A DNA stretch of 53,031 nucleotides from a bacterium (GCA_028821455.1 JAPPGE010000062.1:1-53031); one strand, 5' to 3'. Shown: positions 23,863-32,682, numbered from the stretch's first letter. The notes: generated by a model not told the origin, from the sequence alone. Made by a program: numbers and translations.

Positions 23863-24855
23863 GTGCCGCGCGCGCTCATCACCGATATTGCCGGGAGCCG
23901 TATCTCGGCTTCAGAAAGGTCCTTTCTGCGCGCCTTCGATCCTCTGGGTATCATTCTCTTCCGCCGCAACATCGTCGATCCGGCCCAGGTCAGCGAACTT
24001 GTGGCATCCTTCCGCGACATCGTCGGGCGCGACGAGGCGCCGGTCATGATCGACCAGGAAGGTGGGCGTGTGGCGCGTCTCGGGGAGCCCCACTGGTGGC
24101 CCGGTCTTCCTCCCGCCACGATTGCCCGGGGAGGGGGGCGGGCCGCCTGGCTTGCTGGTCGCCTGCTGGCCCACGACATGGCGCCGCTGGGCATCGATGT
24201 TACGTGCGCCCCCTCGCTCGACCTGCGACTTGCCGGCATGGACGATGTCATCGGTGATCGGGCCTTCTCCCATGATCCCGACAGGGTGAGCGAGCTTGGG
24301 GCGGCCTTCATCGATGGTCTTGGCGCGGGCGGCGTGCAGGCGACGATCAAGCACATGCCTGGTCACGGCCGGGTGACCGTGGACCCGCACGACAGCCTGC
24401 CACGCGTCGACACGGCGCTCGCCGTCCTGAGGGAACAGGACTTCATTCCCTTCCGGCGCCTGTCCGCCTGTCCCTTCGGCATGGTGCCCCATGTCGTCTA
24501 TACGGTCGTTGACAACCGGAATCCGGCGTCAGCCTCACCGGCAGTGGTCCGCCGCATCATTCGCGGTGAGCTGGGCTTTGCCGGCGTGCTGTTGAGCGAC
24601 GCAATCGACATGGGAGCTCTGAGCGGTCCTCATGACGCAAGAGCCCGCTCGTGCATTGCCGCCGGGGTCGACGTGGTAATGCACTGCAACCAGACTCTGG
24701 AGGTGCGAGAGCGCGTTGCCGCCGCGACACCGGAACTTGCCGGCAGCGCCCTGGAGAGGGTTACGAATGCCGCGGCAACACGTCGTCCGCCGCAGTCCGG
24801 GTTCGACCCGTGCGGGGCCCGCGCGGAATTGACGCGACTGGTGACCACGTCATGA
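23863..24855 (+). CDS. nagZ: Beta-N-acetylhexosaminidase
   Basis: A 330-residue GH3 enzyme, which removes N-acetylglucosamine from anhydromuropeptides during cell-wall recycling in the cytoplasm. Diagnostic segments are PVMIDQEGGRVARL, IKHMPGHGRVTVDPHDSLP (the His/Asp dyad of NagZ) and LLSDAIDMGAL, whose Asp is the nucleophile. It starts at GTG 23863, 4 bases after the SPOR gene. No signal peptide is present, in keeping with NagZ. Confidence 0.93.
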   Translation: MPRALITDIAGSRISASERSFLRAFDPLGIILFRRNIVDPAQVSELVASFRDIVGRDEAPVMIDQEGGRVARLGEPHWWPGLPPATIARGGGRAAWLAGRLLAHDMAPLGIDVTCAPSLDLRLAGMDDVIGDRAFSHDPDRVSELGAAFIDGLGAGGVQATIKHMPGHGRVTVDPHDSLPRVDTALAVLREQDFIPFRRLSACPFGMVPHVVYTVVDNRNPASASPAVVRRIIRGELGFAGVLLSDAIDMGALSGPHDARARSCIAAGVDVVMHCNQTLEVRERVAAATPELAGSALERVTNAAATRRPPQSGFDPCGARAELTRLVTTS

Positions 24856-25541
24856 CCTTCGACCTGGAGGGAATCCTGTGGCTGGTTTCGGTCTGGGCCC
24901 TGCCGGTGGTGACCGCCATTACACTTCACGAGGCCGCGCACGGCTGGGTGGCATGGAAACTGGGGGATGACACCGCGCAGCGCATGGGACGGGTTACCTT
25001 CAATCCCCTGAAGCACATCGACCGGTTTGGGACGATTCTTCTGCCGTGCCTTCTGCTACTCTTCCAGGCGCCGTTCCTGTTCGGTTATGCCCGTCCGGTT
25101 CCGGTGCGGTTCCATCGCCTTGGGCGACCGCGACGCGACATGGTTCTGGTGGCGGCTGCCGGTCCGGCCATCAATCTTCTGATGGCTCTTGCAGCGGCTC
25201 TCGCCTTCCACCTCGTGGTCCTTGTCCCCGACGTGGCCTCGGCCTGGCTTGCCGCCAACCTGCGCAATGCGTTGATCATCAATGTCGTGCTGGCGGTCTT
25301 CAACATGCTGCCACTCCCGCCGCTCGACGGCGGGCGCGTGGTGACTGGCCTTCTTCCCGCTCGCCTGGCGGCGCGCTTCCAGCGCGTGGAACGTTACGGT
25401 ATCGCCATCCTTGTCGCCCTCATCGCAGTGCCGCCGCTCATCGGCGAACAGATCGGAATGGACATCAGCATTCTCTCCCATCTGCTCCTGCCTCCGGTCG
25501 AGGCCATCATCTACGCCATCGTCTCCGTCGCGATGGTATGA
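24852..25541 (+). CDS. Site-2 protease family protein (peptidase M50)
   Basis: A 229-residue integral membrane zinc protease. The HEAAH zinc motif is at about residue 29 within the first membrane segment (TLHEAAHGWVAWK). The second metal site lies in NMLPLPPLDGGRV near residue 155. Four to six hydrophobic segments are seen, with no PDZ domain, as in the small FwdE/YwhC-type members. The ATG at 24852 overlaps the nagZ stop (ATGA). The substrate is unknown; such proteases often cleave membrane-bound regulators. Confidence 0.88.
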   Translation: MTFDLEGILWLVSVWALPVVTAITLHEAAHGWVAWKLGDDTAQRMGRVTFNPLKHIDRFGTILLPCLLLLFQAPFLFGYARPVPVRFHRLGRPRRDMVLVAAAGPAINLLMALAAALAFHLVVLVPDVASAWLAANLRNALIINVVLAVFNMLPLPPLDGGRVVTGLLPARLAARFQRVERYGIAILVALIAVPPLIGEQIGMDISILSHLLLPPVEAIIYAIVSVAMV

Positions 25542-25631
25542 TGGACGATCCTCTCTGCGGAGCCTGAACATGACGGCTGGAATCGAGGCGGGAATGCGGC
25601 CAGACTCACGTACTGGTCTTGTGGAGGCCGA

Positions 25632-26414
25632 ATGCCGGTGACCGGCGAGGACTTTGCCGAGGATGAGGGGGGCCTGGGGCCCGGTCCTTCCGGCGTCTTC
25701 CGGGTGGATGTGGCGGGCTACGAGGGTCCACTCGATGTCCTGTTGGCTCTGGCGCGGCAGCAGAAGGTCGACCTTGCCCGCATTTCCATGGTGGATCTGG
25801 CGGATCAGTACCTTGCGTTCGTGGCCCGTGCCCGTCATCGCCACCTTGAACTCGCCGCCGACTACCTCGTCATGGCGGCCTGGCTTGCCTACCTCAAGTC
25901 GCGACTCCTCATCCCCCGCGAAGAAGAGGAAGCGCCGTCTCCGGAACTCATGGCCGAAGCGCTGCAATTCCAGCTGCGCCGTCTCGAGTCAATGCGCGAC
26001 AGGGCCCGGGCACTCATGGCTCTTCCCCTTCTCGACCGTGATGTCTTTCGCTGTGGCCATCCCGAAGGCCTGCCTGTCGAGACCCGGGACGTGTGGCGTG
26101 AGTCCCTCTGGCGTCTGCTCAGGGCCTATGGAGAACTCCTGCAGCGTGTTCGCCGCCAGGACTGGCGTCCGGAACATGTCGAGGTGTTCTCGGTGGAGGC
26201 GGCCTTGCAGCGCCTTGAGGCCCTGGTCGGTGATCTGCCCGACTGGATGGACATGATCAGCCTGCTCCCCGAGGACCTGCACAGTGGTCTCTACTACCGG
26301 TCCGTCGTCAGTTCGACCCTGGTTGCGGGGCTTGAACTTGCCCGTCAGGGCAAGGCCGAGCTGCGCCAGGATGGTGCCTGGTCACCGATCGAGATTCGAA
26401 AGCGCGGAGCATGA
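25632..26414 (+). CDS. scpA: Segregation and condensation protein A
   Basis: A 260-residue kleisin subunit of the SMC-ScpAB condensin. The N-terminal helical domain begins YEGPLDVLLALARQQKVDL and continues YLVMAAWLAYLKSRLL, the classical ScpA signature. The C-terminal winged helix has YYRSVVSSTLVAGLELARQG. The start follows GGAGG. It overlaps scpB by ATGA. Confidence 0.94.
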   Translation: MPVTGEDFAEDEGGLGPGPSGVFRVDVAGYEGPLDVLLALARQQKVDLARISMVDLADQYLAFVARARHRHLELAADYLVMAAWLAYLKSRLLIPREEEEAPSPELMAEALQFQLRRLESMRDRARALMALPLLDRDVFRCGHPEGLPVETRDVWRESLWRLLRAYGELLQRVRRQDWRPEHVEVFSVEAALQRLEALVGDLPDWMDMISLLPEDLHSGLYYRSVVSSTLVAGLELARQGKAELRQDGAWSPIEIRKRGA

Positions 26415-26992
26415 AGACACCGACCCGGGACGTGCGCATTGTCGAGGCCCTGCTGTTCGCCTCGCCCCAGCCTGTCGACGAGAGGGAGATTGCCGGGCGG
26501 CTTGGCGAGGACGCTGATGTCGGAGCCTGCCTTGGCCAACTTGCCGAAGATTACAGGGGGCGAGGCGTTGAACCGGTGCGGATCGGCGGCAAGTGGTCCT
26601 TTCGCACGGCGGTGGATCTTGGCGCGGAACTGAAGATCCGGTCCGTGCGCCGCCGCCGGCTGTCGAGAGCTGCCCTCGAGACCCTCGCCATTATTGCCTA
26701 TCACCAGCCGGTGACCCGCGCCGAGGTCGAATCCATTCGGGGTGTTTCGCTCTCGCGAGGTACGCTCGATCTTCTCCTTGAGATTGGCTGGATTCGTCCA
26801 TCGGGACGCCGACGTACACCGGGAAGACCATTGCAGTGGCGGACGAGCGGCGAATTCCTTGAGCACTTCGGTCTCGAATCAGTGGATGACCTGCCGGGGC
26901 GCGATGAGTTGCTGGCTGCGGGATTGCTTGACACCCGGCCGGATCTGCCTCTGCCCGGAGGTCCAGGAGACGACGAGGAAGAGGCTTCCTGA
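26411..26992 (+). CDS. scpB: Segregation and condensation protein B
   Basis: A 193-residue tandem winged-helix protein that dimerises and binds ScpA in the SMC condensin. Signatures are IVEALLFASPQPV at the N-terminus and LSRAALETLAIIAYHQPVTRAEVESIRGV in the second wing. The acidic tail (DDEEEAS) is typical. In most relatives tatA follows directly; here about 2.7 kb of other sequence intervenes. Confidence 0.94.
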   Translation: MKTPTRDVRIVEALLFASPQPVDEREIAGRLGEDADVGACLGQLAEDYRGRGVEPVRIGGKWSFRTAVDLGAELKIRSVRRRRLSRAALETLAIIAYHQPVTRAEVESIRGVSLSRGTLDLLLEIGWIRPSGRRRTPGRPLQWRTSGEFLEHFGLESVDDLPGRDELLAAGLLDTRPDLPLPGGPGDDEEEAS

Positions 26993-27010
26993 CAAAGCAT
27001 GATGAGAGGC

Positions 27011-27040
27011 TTGAAAATAAGAACCGTTTGCACATAGCAT
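27011..27040 (+). promoter_or_regulatory. AT-rich patch, possible promoter of the orphan ABC ATPase gene
   Basis: TTGAAA (27011-27016), 18 bases, then TAGCAT (27035-27040), in the most AT-rich stretch of this neighbourhood, about 30 bases before the ATG. The patch could also bind a metal-responsive regulator; no clear Fur or Irr site was recognised. Confidence 0.3.
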
Positions 27041-27071
27041 CCCGCCAGCGTGATCAGCATGCGGACGTTTC

Positions 27072-28118
27072 ATGCCCGGATTGTCCTTTCACGGCGTCAG
27101 TCATTCCTGGGCCGGTGAAGAAGCCCTCAAGAATGTTGATCTCGAGATTGCCGATGGCGAGGTCATGTGCCTGGTCGGCCCCTCGGGATGCGGCAAGACC
27201 ACCGCTCTGCATCTTGCCGCCGGACTCGAACCCCTCGTGGCCGGCGAGATCCGCATCGGTAATGACGTTGTCGCCGGAAACGGCGTCCACCGGCCGCCCG
27301 AGGTTCGGGGTGTGGGCCTTGTCTTCCAGGAGTTCGCCCTGTTCCCCCACCTCAGTGTAGCCGACAATGTCGCGTTCGGCCTGCGCGGGCGCCGGCAGGC
27401 GAAGGCCGCCGTTGGAGACCTTCTCGACATGGTCGGTCTCGGCGGCTACGCCGAGAAGTACCCACACATGCTGTCGGGTGGTGAACAGCAGCGTGTTGCG
27501 CTGGCGCGGGCCCTGGCGCCGAAACCACGAATCCTGCTGCTCGACGAGCCGTTTTCCGGCCTCGACGTGCGCTTGCGTGAATCGGTGAGGGACCAGACCC
27601 TCGCAATCCTGCGCGACATCGGGACGACAACACTCATTGTCACCCACGATGCCGAGGAAGCGCTCTATCTGGGCGACCGCCTTGCCGTCCTGCAGGGGGG
27701 CAGGCTGCTCCAGACAGGAACACCAGACGCGATCTACCAGCGTCCGGCAACGGCCTTCGTGGCGAGGTTCCTCGGTGACGTCAACTGGTTGCATGGCACT
27801 GCGGCTCCCGGCCGGATTTGCTCACCGGTGGGTGACGTCCTGGCTGATGGATTCATAACCGGCCAGAGGGTCGATGTCCTGATTCGCCCCGAGGGCCTCC
27901 ACCTGACTCCTGAAGGTGACGGTCCCGGCGCACGGGTGATCGAGCGGCGGCTGGTCGGTCATTCCACGCTTGTTTCCCTGCGCCTCAGGAACGGCGAAAT
28001 GCTGCGCGCTCGCATCCTTGGGCAGACTGCGCCAAGTCCCGGCACCGACGTCAGGATCCGTTTCGACGACGATTCCGTCCTCGTCTTCCCCTGCCAGGAG
28101 GCCCGGCACATCTCCTGA
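27072..28118 (+). CDS. ABC transporter ATP-binding protein (FbpC/PotA type), orphan
   Basis: A 348-residue ATPase of the iron/polyamine/thiamine importer class. The Walker A motif is at residues 36-43 (GPSGCGKT). The Q-loop is FQEFALFPHLSV, the signature LSGGEQQRVALARAL, the Walker B ILLLDEPFSGLD and the H-loop THDAEE. A TOBE-like domain follows from about residue 265 (LIRPEGLHL). No permease or binding protein is encoded beside it, so it must serve a transporter elsewhere. It sits within the usual scpB-tatA junction, probably as an insertion. Fe3+ is the most likely cargo from the general sequence style, but this is uncertain. Confidence 0.88.
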   Translation: MPGLSFHGVSHSWAGEEALKNVDLEIADGEVMCLVGPSGCGKTTALHLAAGLEPLVAGEIRIGNDVVAGNGVHRPPEVRGVGLVFQEFALFPHLSVADNVAFGLRGRRQAKAAVGDLLDMVGLGGYAEKYPHMLSGGEQQRVALARALAPKPRILLLDEPFSGLDVRLRESVRDQTLAILRDIGTTTLIVTHDAEEALYLGDRLAVLQGGRLLQTGTPDAIYQRPATAFVARFLGDVNWLHGTAAPGRICSPVGDVLADGFITGQRVDVLIRPEGLHLTPEGDGPGARVIERRLVGHSTLVSLRLRNGEMLRARILGQTAPSPGTDVRIRFDDDSVLVFPCQEARHIS

Positions 28119-28223
28119 GTGCATGCATTCCCGCTTGCCTGAGTGGTGGCAGTGAGGCTCCGGGAAAGGCTCGAGGAAGGACGTGGCAGAGGTGCCCGGG
28201 TCATCGGCATCGCACAATGACCG

Positions 28224-28296
28224 GTCGAGAGACTTATGCGCGGTTCCCGTTGCGGCGGAATGTCGCCCGGAACACGCGGTGCACCGGTCTCTCGCT
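28224..28296. repeat. Imperfect inverted repeat between the ABC ATPase and YHS genes
   Basis: CGAGAGAC (28226-28233) pairs perfectly with GTCTCTCG (28287-28294). Inside, CGCGGTTCC and GGAACACGCG can extend the stem with a bulge, so about 70 bases can fold into one long hairpin or cruciform. It lies between convergent genes and could be a bidirectional terminator or the end of a lost element. Confidence 0.45.
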
Positions 28297-28895
28297 CAGT
28301 CCAGCCGCTGGGGATGGACAATGGCGACGCCTTCCCCGGCATGGGTGTACATGGCTGCGGAGCCATCCAGCAGGGCAGCGTGAAGGTCCGGCCAGTTCCT
28401 TTCGGCGCGTTCGATGCGCGTGGACTGTTCGGACAGAAACGCCTCCCGGGTGTCGGCATCCCAGTTCAGGTAGAGCTTGCCTTCGAGTATGGACCAGCCA
28501 TTCACGAAATCGACCTCCGCACCGTAGCCCTCAGACACGGCATAGGCGCACCAGCCGTTGTATCTCGGCTCGTACGCACCCGGATCGGCCGCGAAGGCCG
28601 ATGCGTTCTCCGGCGAGCTGAACAGCCATGACGTACCCTTGTAGTCGACAGTGTTGGAGGCCAGGCCCTTGGCAGGTGCGCCATCGAAATAGGCAACGAC
28701 ATCGAAACCGTCCATCGCAACGCCGTCGGACAGCGCATTGACGATTTCGCCCGATACCACTCCGCTGACTCCATCCTCATCGGCGATCGTCTGACCGGCG
28801 ATTGACGAGAGCCCGGCCGCGAACACACCCGCCAGCAACGCCCGGCGCGACAGGATGCCTGCCGTCGCTCCCAATCCGCTTCCTTCTCGGTGCAT
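28296..28895 (-). CDS. YHS-domain protein with Tat-like signal peptide
   Basis: A 199-residue exported protein. The N-terminus has SRRALLAGVFAAGLSSIAG (residues about 16-34), a twin-arginine pattern followed by a hydrophobic stretch. A YHS-type domain follows (about 60-150), with MDGFDVVAYFDGAPAKG, WLFSSPENASAFAADP, YEPRYNGWCAYAVSEG and a terminal GKLYLNWD block. YHS proteins are mostly uncharacterised periplasmic proteins thought to bind metal or a cofactor. GAGGAG precedes the ATG. Its position next to tatABC fits a Tat substrate, though that is inference. Confidence 0.8.
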   Translation of the reverse strand: MHREGSGLGATAGILSRRALLAGVFAAGLSSIAGQTIADEDGVSGVVSGEIVNALSDGVAMDGFDVVAYFDGAPAKGLASNTVDYKGTSWLFSSPENASAFAADPGAYEPRYNGWCAYAVSEGYGAEVDFVNGWSILEGKLYLNWDADTREAFLSEQSTRIERAERNWPDLHAALLDGSAAMYTHAGEGVAIVHPQRLD

Positions 28896-29588
28896 CGGTC
28901 ATCTCCTCTTCCGTTCCCGATCTCCCGGCTCACGGTACATCTTGTCTGCAATGTCGGTTCCGGGCAGGCAACACTGACAGACCATCATACACCGGTTTGC
29001 GCTTCGGTCATCGGGTGGCGGCGAAGAGGTCGTTCATACCGGCATCGTCGGGCTGGAACATGGCGAACCGGCATGACGACTGGACCGGTCGCAGCCTGTC
29101 AATCCCGGCCGTCGAAGGTCGGACGACTTTCCAGATGATCCATGCAGCGACGCAAGGGACCGGCCCGCAAAGGTCAGGTTCTGATTCGAAGATGGGCTTG
29201 ACGCAGTTTGTAGCCGACCCAGGACTTTTAGCCGGTGGCGGAAGCCCTGACCCGCAACTGCCATCCTGTCGACAACACGGTGCCCACGTCTCAGTTGTCC
29301 AAGACATTCATGTCATCGTCCATCGGGAGTGCGGTGGCGTGTGCGATGCCGAGCCGTCCGGACGCCGTGAGTCCATGTCCGGAGCGGCATGCGCCCGCAC
29401 CCTCTGCATGTCCTCGACGCCATGGTGATACCGGGGTCTGAAGCCGAGTCGGATGGAGTCCGGGTAGCCACATGGGTCCGCGGTTGTGTCGATCCTGATG
29501 CGGCCCCACAGCCTGACGACTGAAGGCGGACTCTCGATGAACATGGTCTTCTCTGGCACCAGAGGCGGGAGGAAGGCGCTCATCGTCG
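28896..29588. other. Gene-poor stretch upstream of tatA, with possible decayed reading frames
   Basis: About 700 bases without a gene I can support. On the minus strand two frames between 29291 and 29638 look partly protein-like in succession: one with [19 protein letters not shown], another ending in PMDDDMNVLDN. This would fit a frameshifted remnant, but I recognise no family. No tRNA, repeat array or insertion-sequence ends were found. Confidence 0.35.
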
Positions 29589-29617
29589 TTGCCCTTGGCC
29601 CCTTGGAAGGCTATATG
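29589..29617 (+). promoter_or_regulatory. Likely promoter of the tatABC operon
   Basis: TTGCCC (29589-29594), 17 bases, then TATATG (29612-29617), 65 bases before the tatA ATG. Four of six positions match consensus in each box. Confidence 0.4.
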
Positions 29618-29682
29618 TCCCGGGTCGGAACGGCGCATCGTTGACGCCGTTTCATGGATTGACAGGGAAGGGAGACCTCACC

Positions 29683-29919
29683 ATGGGTACCTTCAGTATA
29701 TGGCATTGGCTCATCGTGCTGGTCATCGTTCTGCTCCTCTTCGGACGCAACCGGATTCCCAAACTGGCCGGCGACCTTGCCAAGGGGATCAAGGAGTTCA
29801 AGTCGGGCATGAAGGACGAGTCGGAGCAGGCACGGAAATCCGCTGAATCCCCGACAACCATCGAGGGAACCGCCACGCCCGCGTCCGCCGAGAACGAGAA
29901 GGACAAGACTGTCGCCTAG
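29683..29919 (+). CDS. tatA: Twin-arginine translocase subunit TatA
   Basis: A 78-residue protein with one N-terminal membrane helix (about residues 4-20, [16 protein letters not shown]), the hinge and the amphipathic helix with [19 protein letters not shown], then a charged tail. TatA polymerises to form the transport channel for folded proteins. The ATG at 29683 follows GGGAAGGGAG; the frame is open 14 codons earlier but those residues are not TatA-like. Confidence 0.94.
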   Translation: MGTFSIWHWLIVLVIVLLLFGRNRIPKLAGDLAKGIKEFKSGMKDESEQARKSAESPTTIEGTATPASAENEKDKTVA

Positions 29920-29942
29920 ACACTTGATGAAGATAACCGGAC

Positions 29943-30323
29943 ATGTTCGATCTTGGATGGTTCGAAATAGCGGTCGTCGGGGCGGTGTTGCTGGTTGTTG
30001 TTGGCCCCAAGGATCTGCCCAAGGTGCTGCGGACCGTCGGCGTATGGACCGGCAAGGCACGACGCATGGCGCGGGACTTCCAGAAGGCGCTGGACCAGTA
30101 CGCCAAGGAAGCCGAAATCGATGACGTCAAGAAGGCCGTCGAGACACCCCTGAAGGCGAAGAAGGCGGTTGCCGCGGCTGTTGATCCCACAGGCGCCCTC
30201 AAGAAGGAACTCGAGGAAACGGGCCGCGAGATGCAGGAGAACATGAAAGTCAGGGATGAGCCGGAGGCAACGGCCCAGGCGGCGCCGACGGAACCCGCCC
30301 GGGCTTCTTCCGGCGACACGTAG
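29943..30323 (+). CDS. tatB: Twin-arginine translocase subunit TatB
   Basis: A 126-residue protein. It begins MFDLGWFEIAVVGAVLLVVV with the conserved Glu in the membrane helix, then GPKDLPKVLRTVGVW, the TatB hinge. A long amphipathic helix and an Ala/Glu-rich tail follow. It forms the signal-peptide receptor with TatC. It starts 23 bases after tatA. Confidence 0.94.
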   Translation: MFDLGWFEIAVVGAVLLVVVGPKDLPKVLRTVGVWTGKARRMARDFQKALDQYAKEAEIDDVKKAVETPLKAKKAVAAAVDPTGALKKELEETGREMQENMKVRDEPEATAQAAPTEPARASSGDT

Positions 30324-30330
30324 AACTCCC

Positions 30331-31344
30331 TTGATCAAGGATATCGACAACACCAAGCTTCCGCTGCTGGAGCATCTCGTCGAACTGCGCCGGCGCCTGG
30401 TGCGCAGCGCGGCGGTGGTGCTGCTTGCCTTCCTGCCATGTTTCTACTTTGCACCGGCGATCTACAACTTCCTCGCCCTGCCGCTCTACGATGCCTATGG
30501 GCTGGCGCCGGTGGAGGAGCCGGAGGAGGGGGAGGAGACGTGGATCGACCGCACCCTGCACGACGCCTGGATGTTGTTTTCCCCGCCACCGGATGAGGAT
30601 GCTGCCCCTGAAGAGCCAGCAGGCGTCACCGAGGGCGCCACCATCGATCGCAGCGCCGATTCCGAATATCCGCCACGATTCATCTTCACCAGTCCCCAGG
30701 AAGCCTTCCTGACCTATGTGAAGGTCGGATTCTTTGTGTCCCTGTGTGTCTCGCTGCCGTTTCTTGCCTGGCAGCTCTGGGCGTTTGTGGCGCCCGGCCT
30801 CTATCGCCGGGAGAAGAAGTTGGTTCTGCCCTTCATGCTGGTGTTTCCGCTGCTCTTCACGCTCGGCGCGGCGATGGTTTACTACGCCTTCTTTCCCGTT
30901 GCCCTGAGGTTCTTTCTCGGCTTTCAGCAAACAGGGGATTTCGGGCAGTTGCCCATCGTCATGGAAGTGCGGGTGAGCGAGTACTTTTCTCTTCTCCTCA
31001 AGCTCCTCTTCGCCTTCGGCATCAGTTTCCAGTTGCCCCTGGTCATGACTCTGGCAGCGCGAACCGGGATGGTGACGGCTGAAGGGCTGAAGGAAAAACG
31101 AAAGTACGCCATCGTCGCCGTCTTTGTGCTGGCGGCCGTGATCACGCCGCCCGATCCCTTCAGCCAGCTTGGCCTCGCATTGCCGTTGATCCTGCTCTAC
31201 GAAGTGTCGATCTGGTGTGCACGCTTCACCGAGCGGCGCAAGGCCGCAATCGAGGAAGCTGGCGATGAGGAAGAAGTAGAGGAGGTGGATGAGATGGACG
31301 ACCCCCAGGCTTACGAGGAAACGGATTTCAATCCGGCGCGCTGA
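30331..31344 (+). CDS. tatC: Twin-arginine translocase subunit TatC with an enlarged first periplasmic loop
   Basis: A 337-residue protein if it starts at TTG 30331, 7 bases after tatB. The frame upstream overlaps tatB and is not TatC-like. The N-terminus has LPLLEHLVELRRRL, followed by six membrane helices and the conserved VAPGLYRREKKLVLP and ITPPDPFSQ segments. Between helix 1 (ending PLYDAYG, about residue 57) and RFIFTSPQEAF (about 116) lies an insertion of about 58 mostly acidic, proline-rich residues, where E. coli TatC has about a dozen. The C-terminus is also extended and acidic (EEAGDEEEVEEVDEMDD). The extra loop faces the periplasm, where TatB/TatA and substrates meet. Confidence 0.92.
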   Translation: MIKDIDNTKLPLLEHLVELRRRLVRSAAVVLLAFLPCFYFAPAIYNFLALPLYDAYGLAPVEEPEEGEETWIDRTLHDAWMLFSPPPDEDAAPEEPAGVTEGATIDRSADSEYPPRFIFTSPQEAFLTYVKVGFFVSLCVSLPFLAWQLWAFVAPGLYRREKKLVLPFMLVFPLLFTLGAAMVYYAFFPVALRFFLGFQQTGDFGQLPIVMEVRVSEYFSLLLKLLFAFGISFQLPLVMTLAARTGMVTAEGLKEKRKYAIVAVFVLAAVITPPDPFSQLGLALPLILLYEVSIWCARFTERRKAAIEEAGDEEEVEEVDEMDDPQAYEETDFNPAR

Positions 31345-31376
31345 CCGTTCCGGCACGCATGGCAAGGTAGACTCGC

Positions 31377-32672
31377 ATGCACGATCTTGTGTGGATTCGC
31401 GCCCATCCCCAGGCCTTTGATGCGGCCTGCGCACGCCGGGGATTGCCTCCACAGGCGTCGCGGATACTCGACATGGACCGCAAGGTGCGGCACTCGAGAA
31501 CCGGTGTCCAGGAACTGCAGCATCGGCGCAACGAACTGACACGCCTGATCAGCGAAGTGAAGCGAGATGGCCGGGACGCAGCGGCAGGGATCGCGGAAGT
31601 CGGCAGCATCAAGCAGCAGATCGCGGCCCTGGAGGCAACCGAGCGGGAGGATGCCGGAAGGCTTCGCAACGTACTCGAGGCGATCCCCAATGTGGTCGAC
31701 GATTCCGTTCCCGAGGGCGCCGACGAATCGGACAACGTCGAGATGCGCCGCTGGGGAAACATCCCCAACTTTGCCTTCGAGCCGAAGGACCACGTTGATC
31801 TCGGTGCCATTCTGGGCGGCATGGACTTTGAGGTCGCTGCGCGCCTTGCCGGTGCACGTTTCGTGGTCCTTTCCGGTGCAATGGCCCGCCTCGAGCGGGC
31901 GCTTGCTTCCTTCATGCTTGATGTGCACACGCGGGAGTTCGGCTATGTCGAGGTCTCCGCGCCCCTGCTGGTGCGTCCGGAAACCGCTTACGGCACCGGC
32001 AACCTTCCCAAGTTCGCCGATGATCTCTTCCAAACCACCGATAACCGCTATCTCATTCCTACCGCGGAAATGACTCTCACGAACCTGGTTCGCGAATCGA
32101 TCGTGGACGAGGATACGCTCCCCCTGCGCTACACCTCACTCACCCCTTGTTTCCGGTCCGAGGCAGGGGCGGCGGGGCGCGATACCAGGGGCATGCTACG
32201 CCAGCATCAGTTCTGGAAAGTGGAACTGGTTTCGGTGACCACGCCCGAGGATTCCCCGAAGGAGCATCGACGCATGGCGGACTGTGCGGAGACCATCCTG
32301 CAACGTCTGGCGTTGCCCTACCGTGTCGTCACCCTGGCTGCCGGAGACATCGGATTTGCAGCCCGCCTCACATGGGACCTCGAAGTGTGGCTGCCGGGGC
32401 AGGGAAGGTGGCGGGAAATCTCGAGTCTGTCGAACTGTGCCGATTTCCAGGCGCGCCGGATGGCTGCTCGCTGCCGAACCAGGGACACGCGCAAGACCCG
32501 CTTTGTGCACACGCTCAATGGATCGGGTGTCGCGGTTGGCCGGGCGTTGATCGCTATCCTGGAGAATTTTCAGCACGAAGACGGAAGCGTCTCCATTCCC
32601 GAGGCTCTTCGTCCATACCTGGGTGGCACGGAGCGCCTTCATCCCGGCGGAGCCACACCGGTCGACGGCTGA
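31377..32672 (+). CDS. serS: Seryl-tRNA synthetase
   Basis: A 431-residue class II synthetase. The N-terminal coiled-coil arm spans about residues 35-100. Motif 2 is TPCFRSEAGAAGRDTRGMLRQHQF and motif 3 is NGSGVAVGRALIAILEN. Residues for serine and ATP are in usual places (TAEMTLTN; SSLSNCADFQARR). It follows tatC by 32 bases, as in many alphaproteobacteria. Confidence 0.96.
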   Translation: MHDLVWIRAHPQAFDAACARRGLPPQASRILDMDRKVRHSRTGVQELQHRRNELTRLISEVKRDGRDAAAGIAEVGSIKQQIAALEATEREDAGRLRNVLEAIPNVVDDSVPEGADESDNVEMRRWGNIPNFAFEPKDHVDLGAILGGMDFEVAARLAGARFVVLSGAMARLERALASFMLDVHTREFGYVEVSAPLLVRPETAYGTGNLPKFADDLFQTTDNRYLIPTAEMTLTNLVRESIVDEDTLPLRYTSLTPCFRSEAGAAGRDTRGMLRQHQFWKVELVSVTTPEDSPKEHRRMADCAETILQRLALPYRVVTLAAGDIGFAARLTWDLEVWLPGQGRWREISSLSNCADFQARRMAARCRTRDTRKTRFVHTLNGSGVAVGRALIAILENFQHEDGSVSIPEALRPYLGGTERLHPGGATPVDG

Positions 32673-32682
32673 CAGCACGGCG

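Noticed and set aside
27072..28118. A complete iron ABC importer locus
   Set aside because: No permease or binding-protein gene lies on either side.
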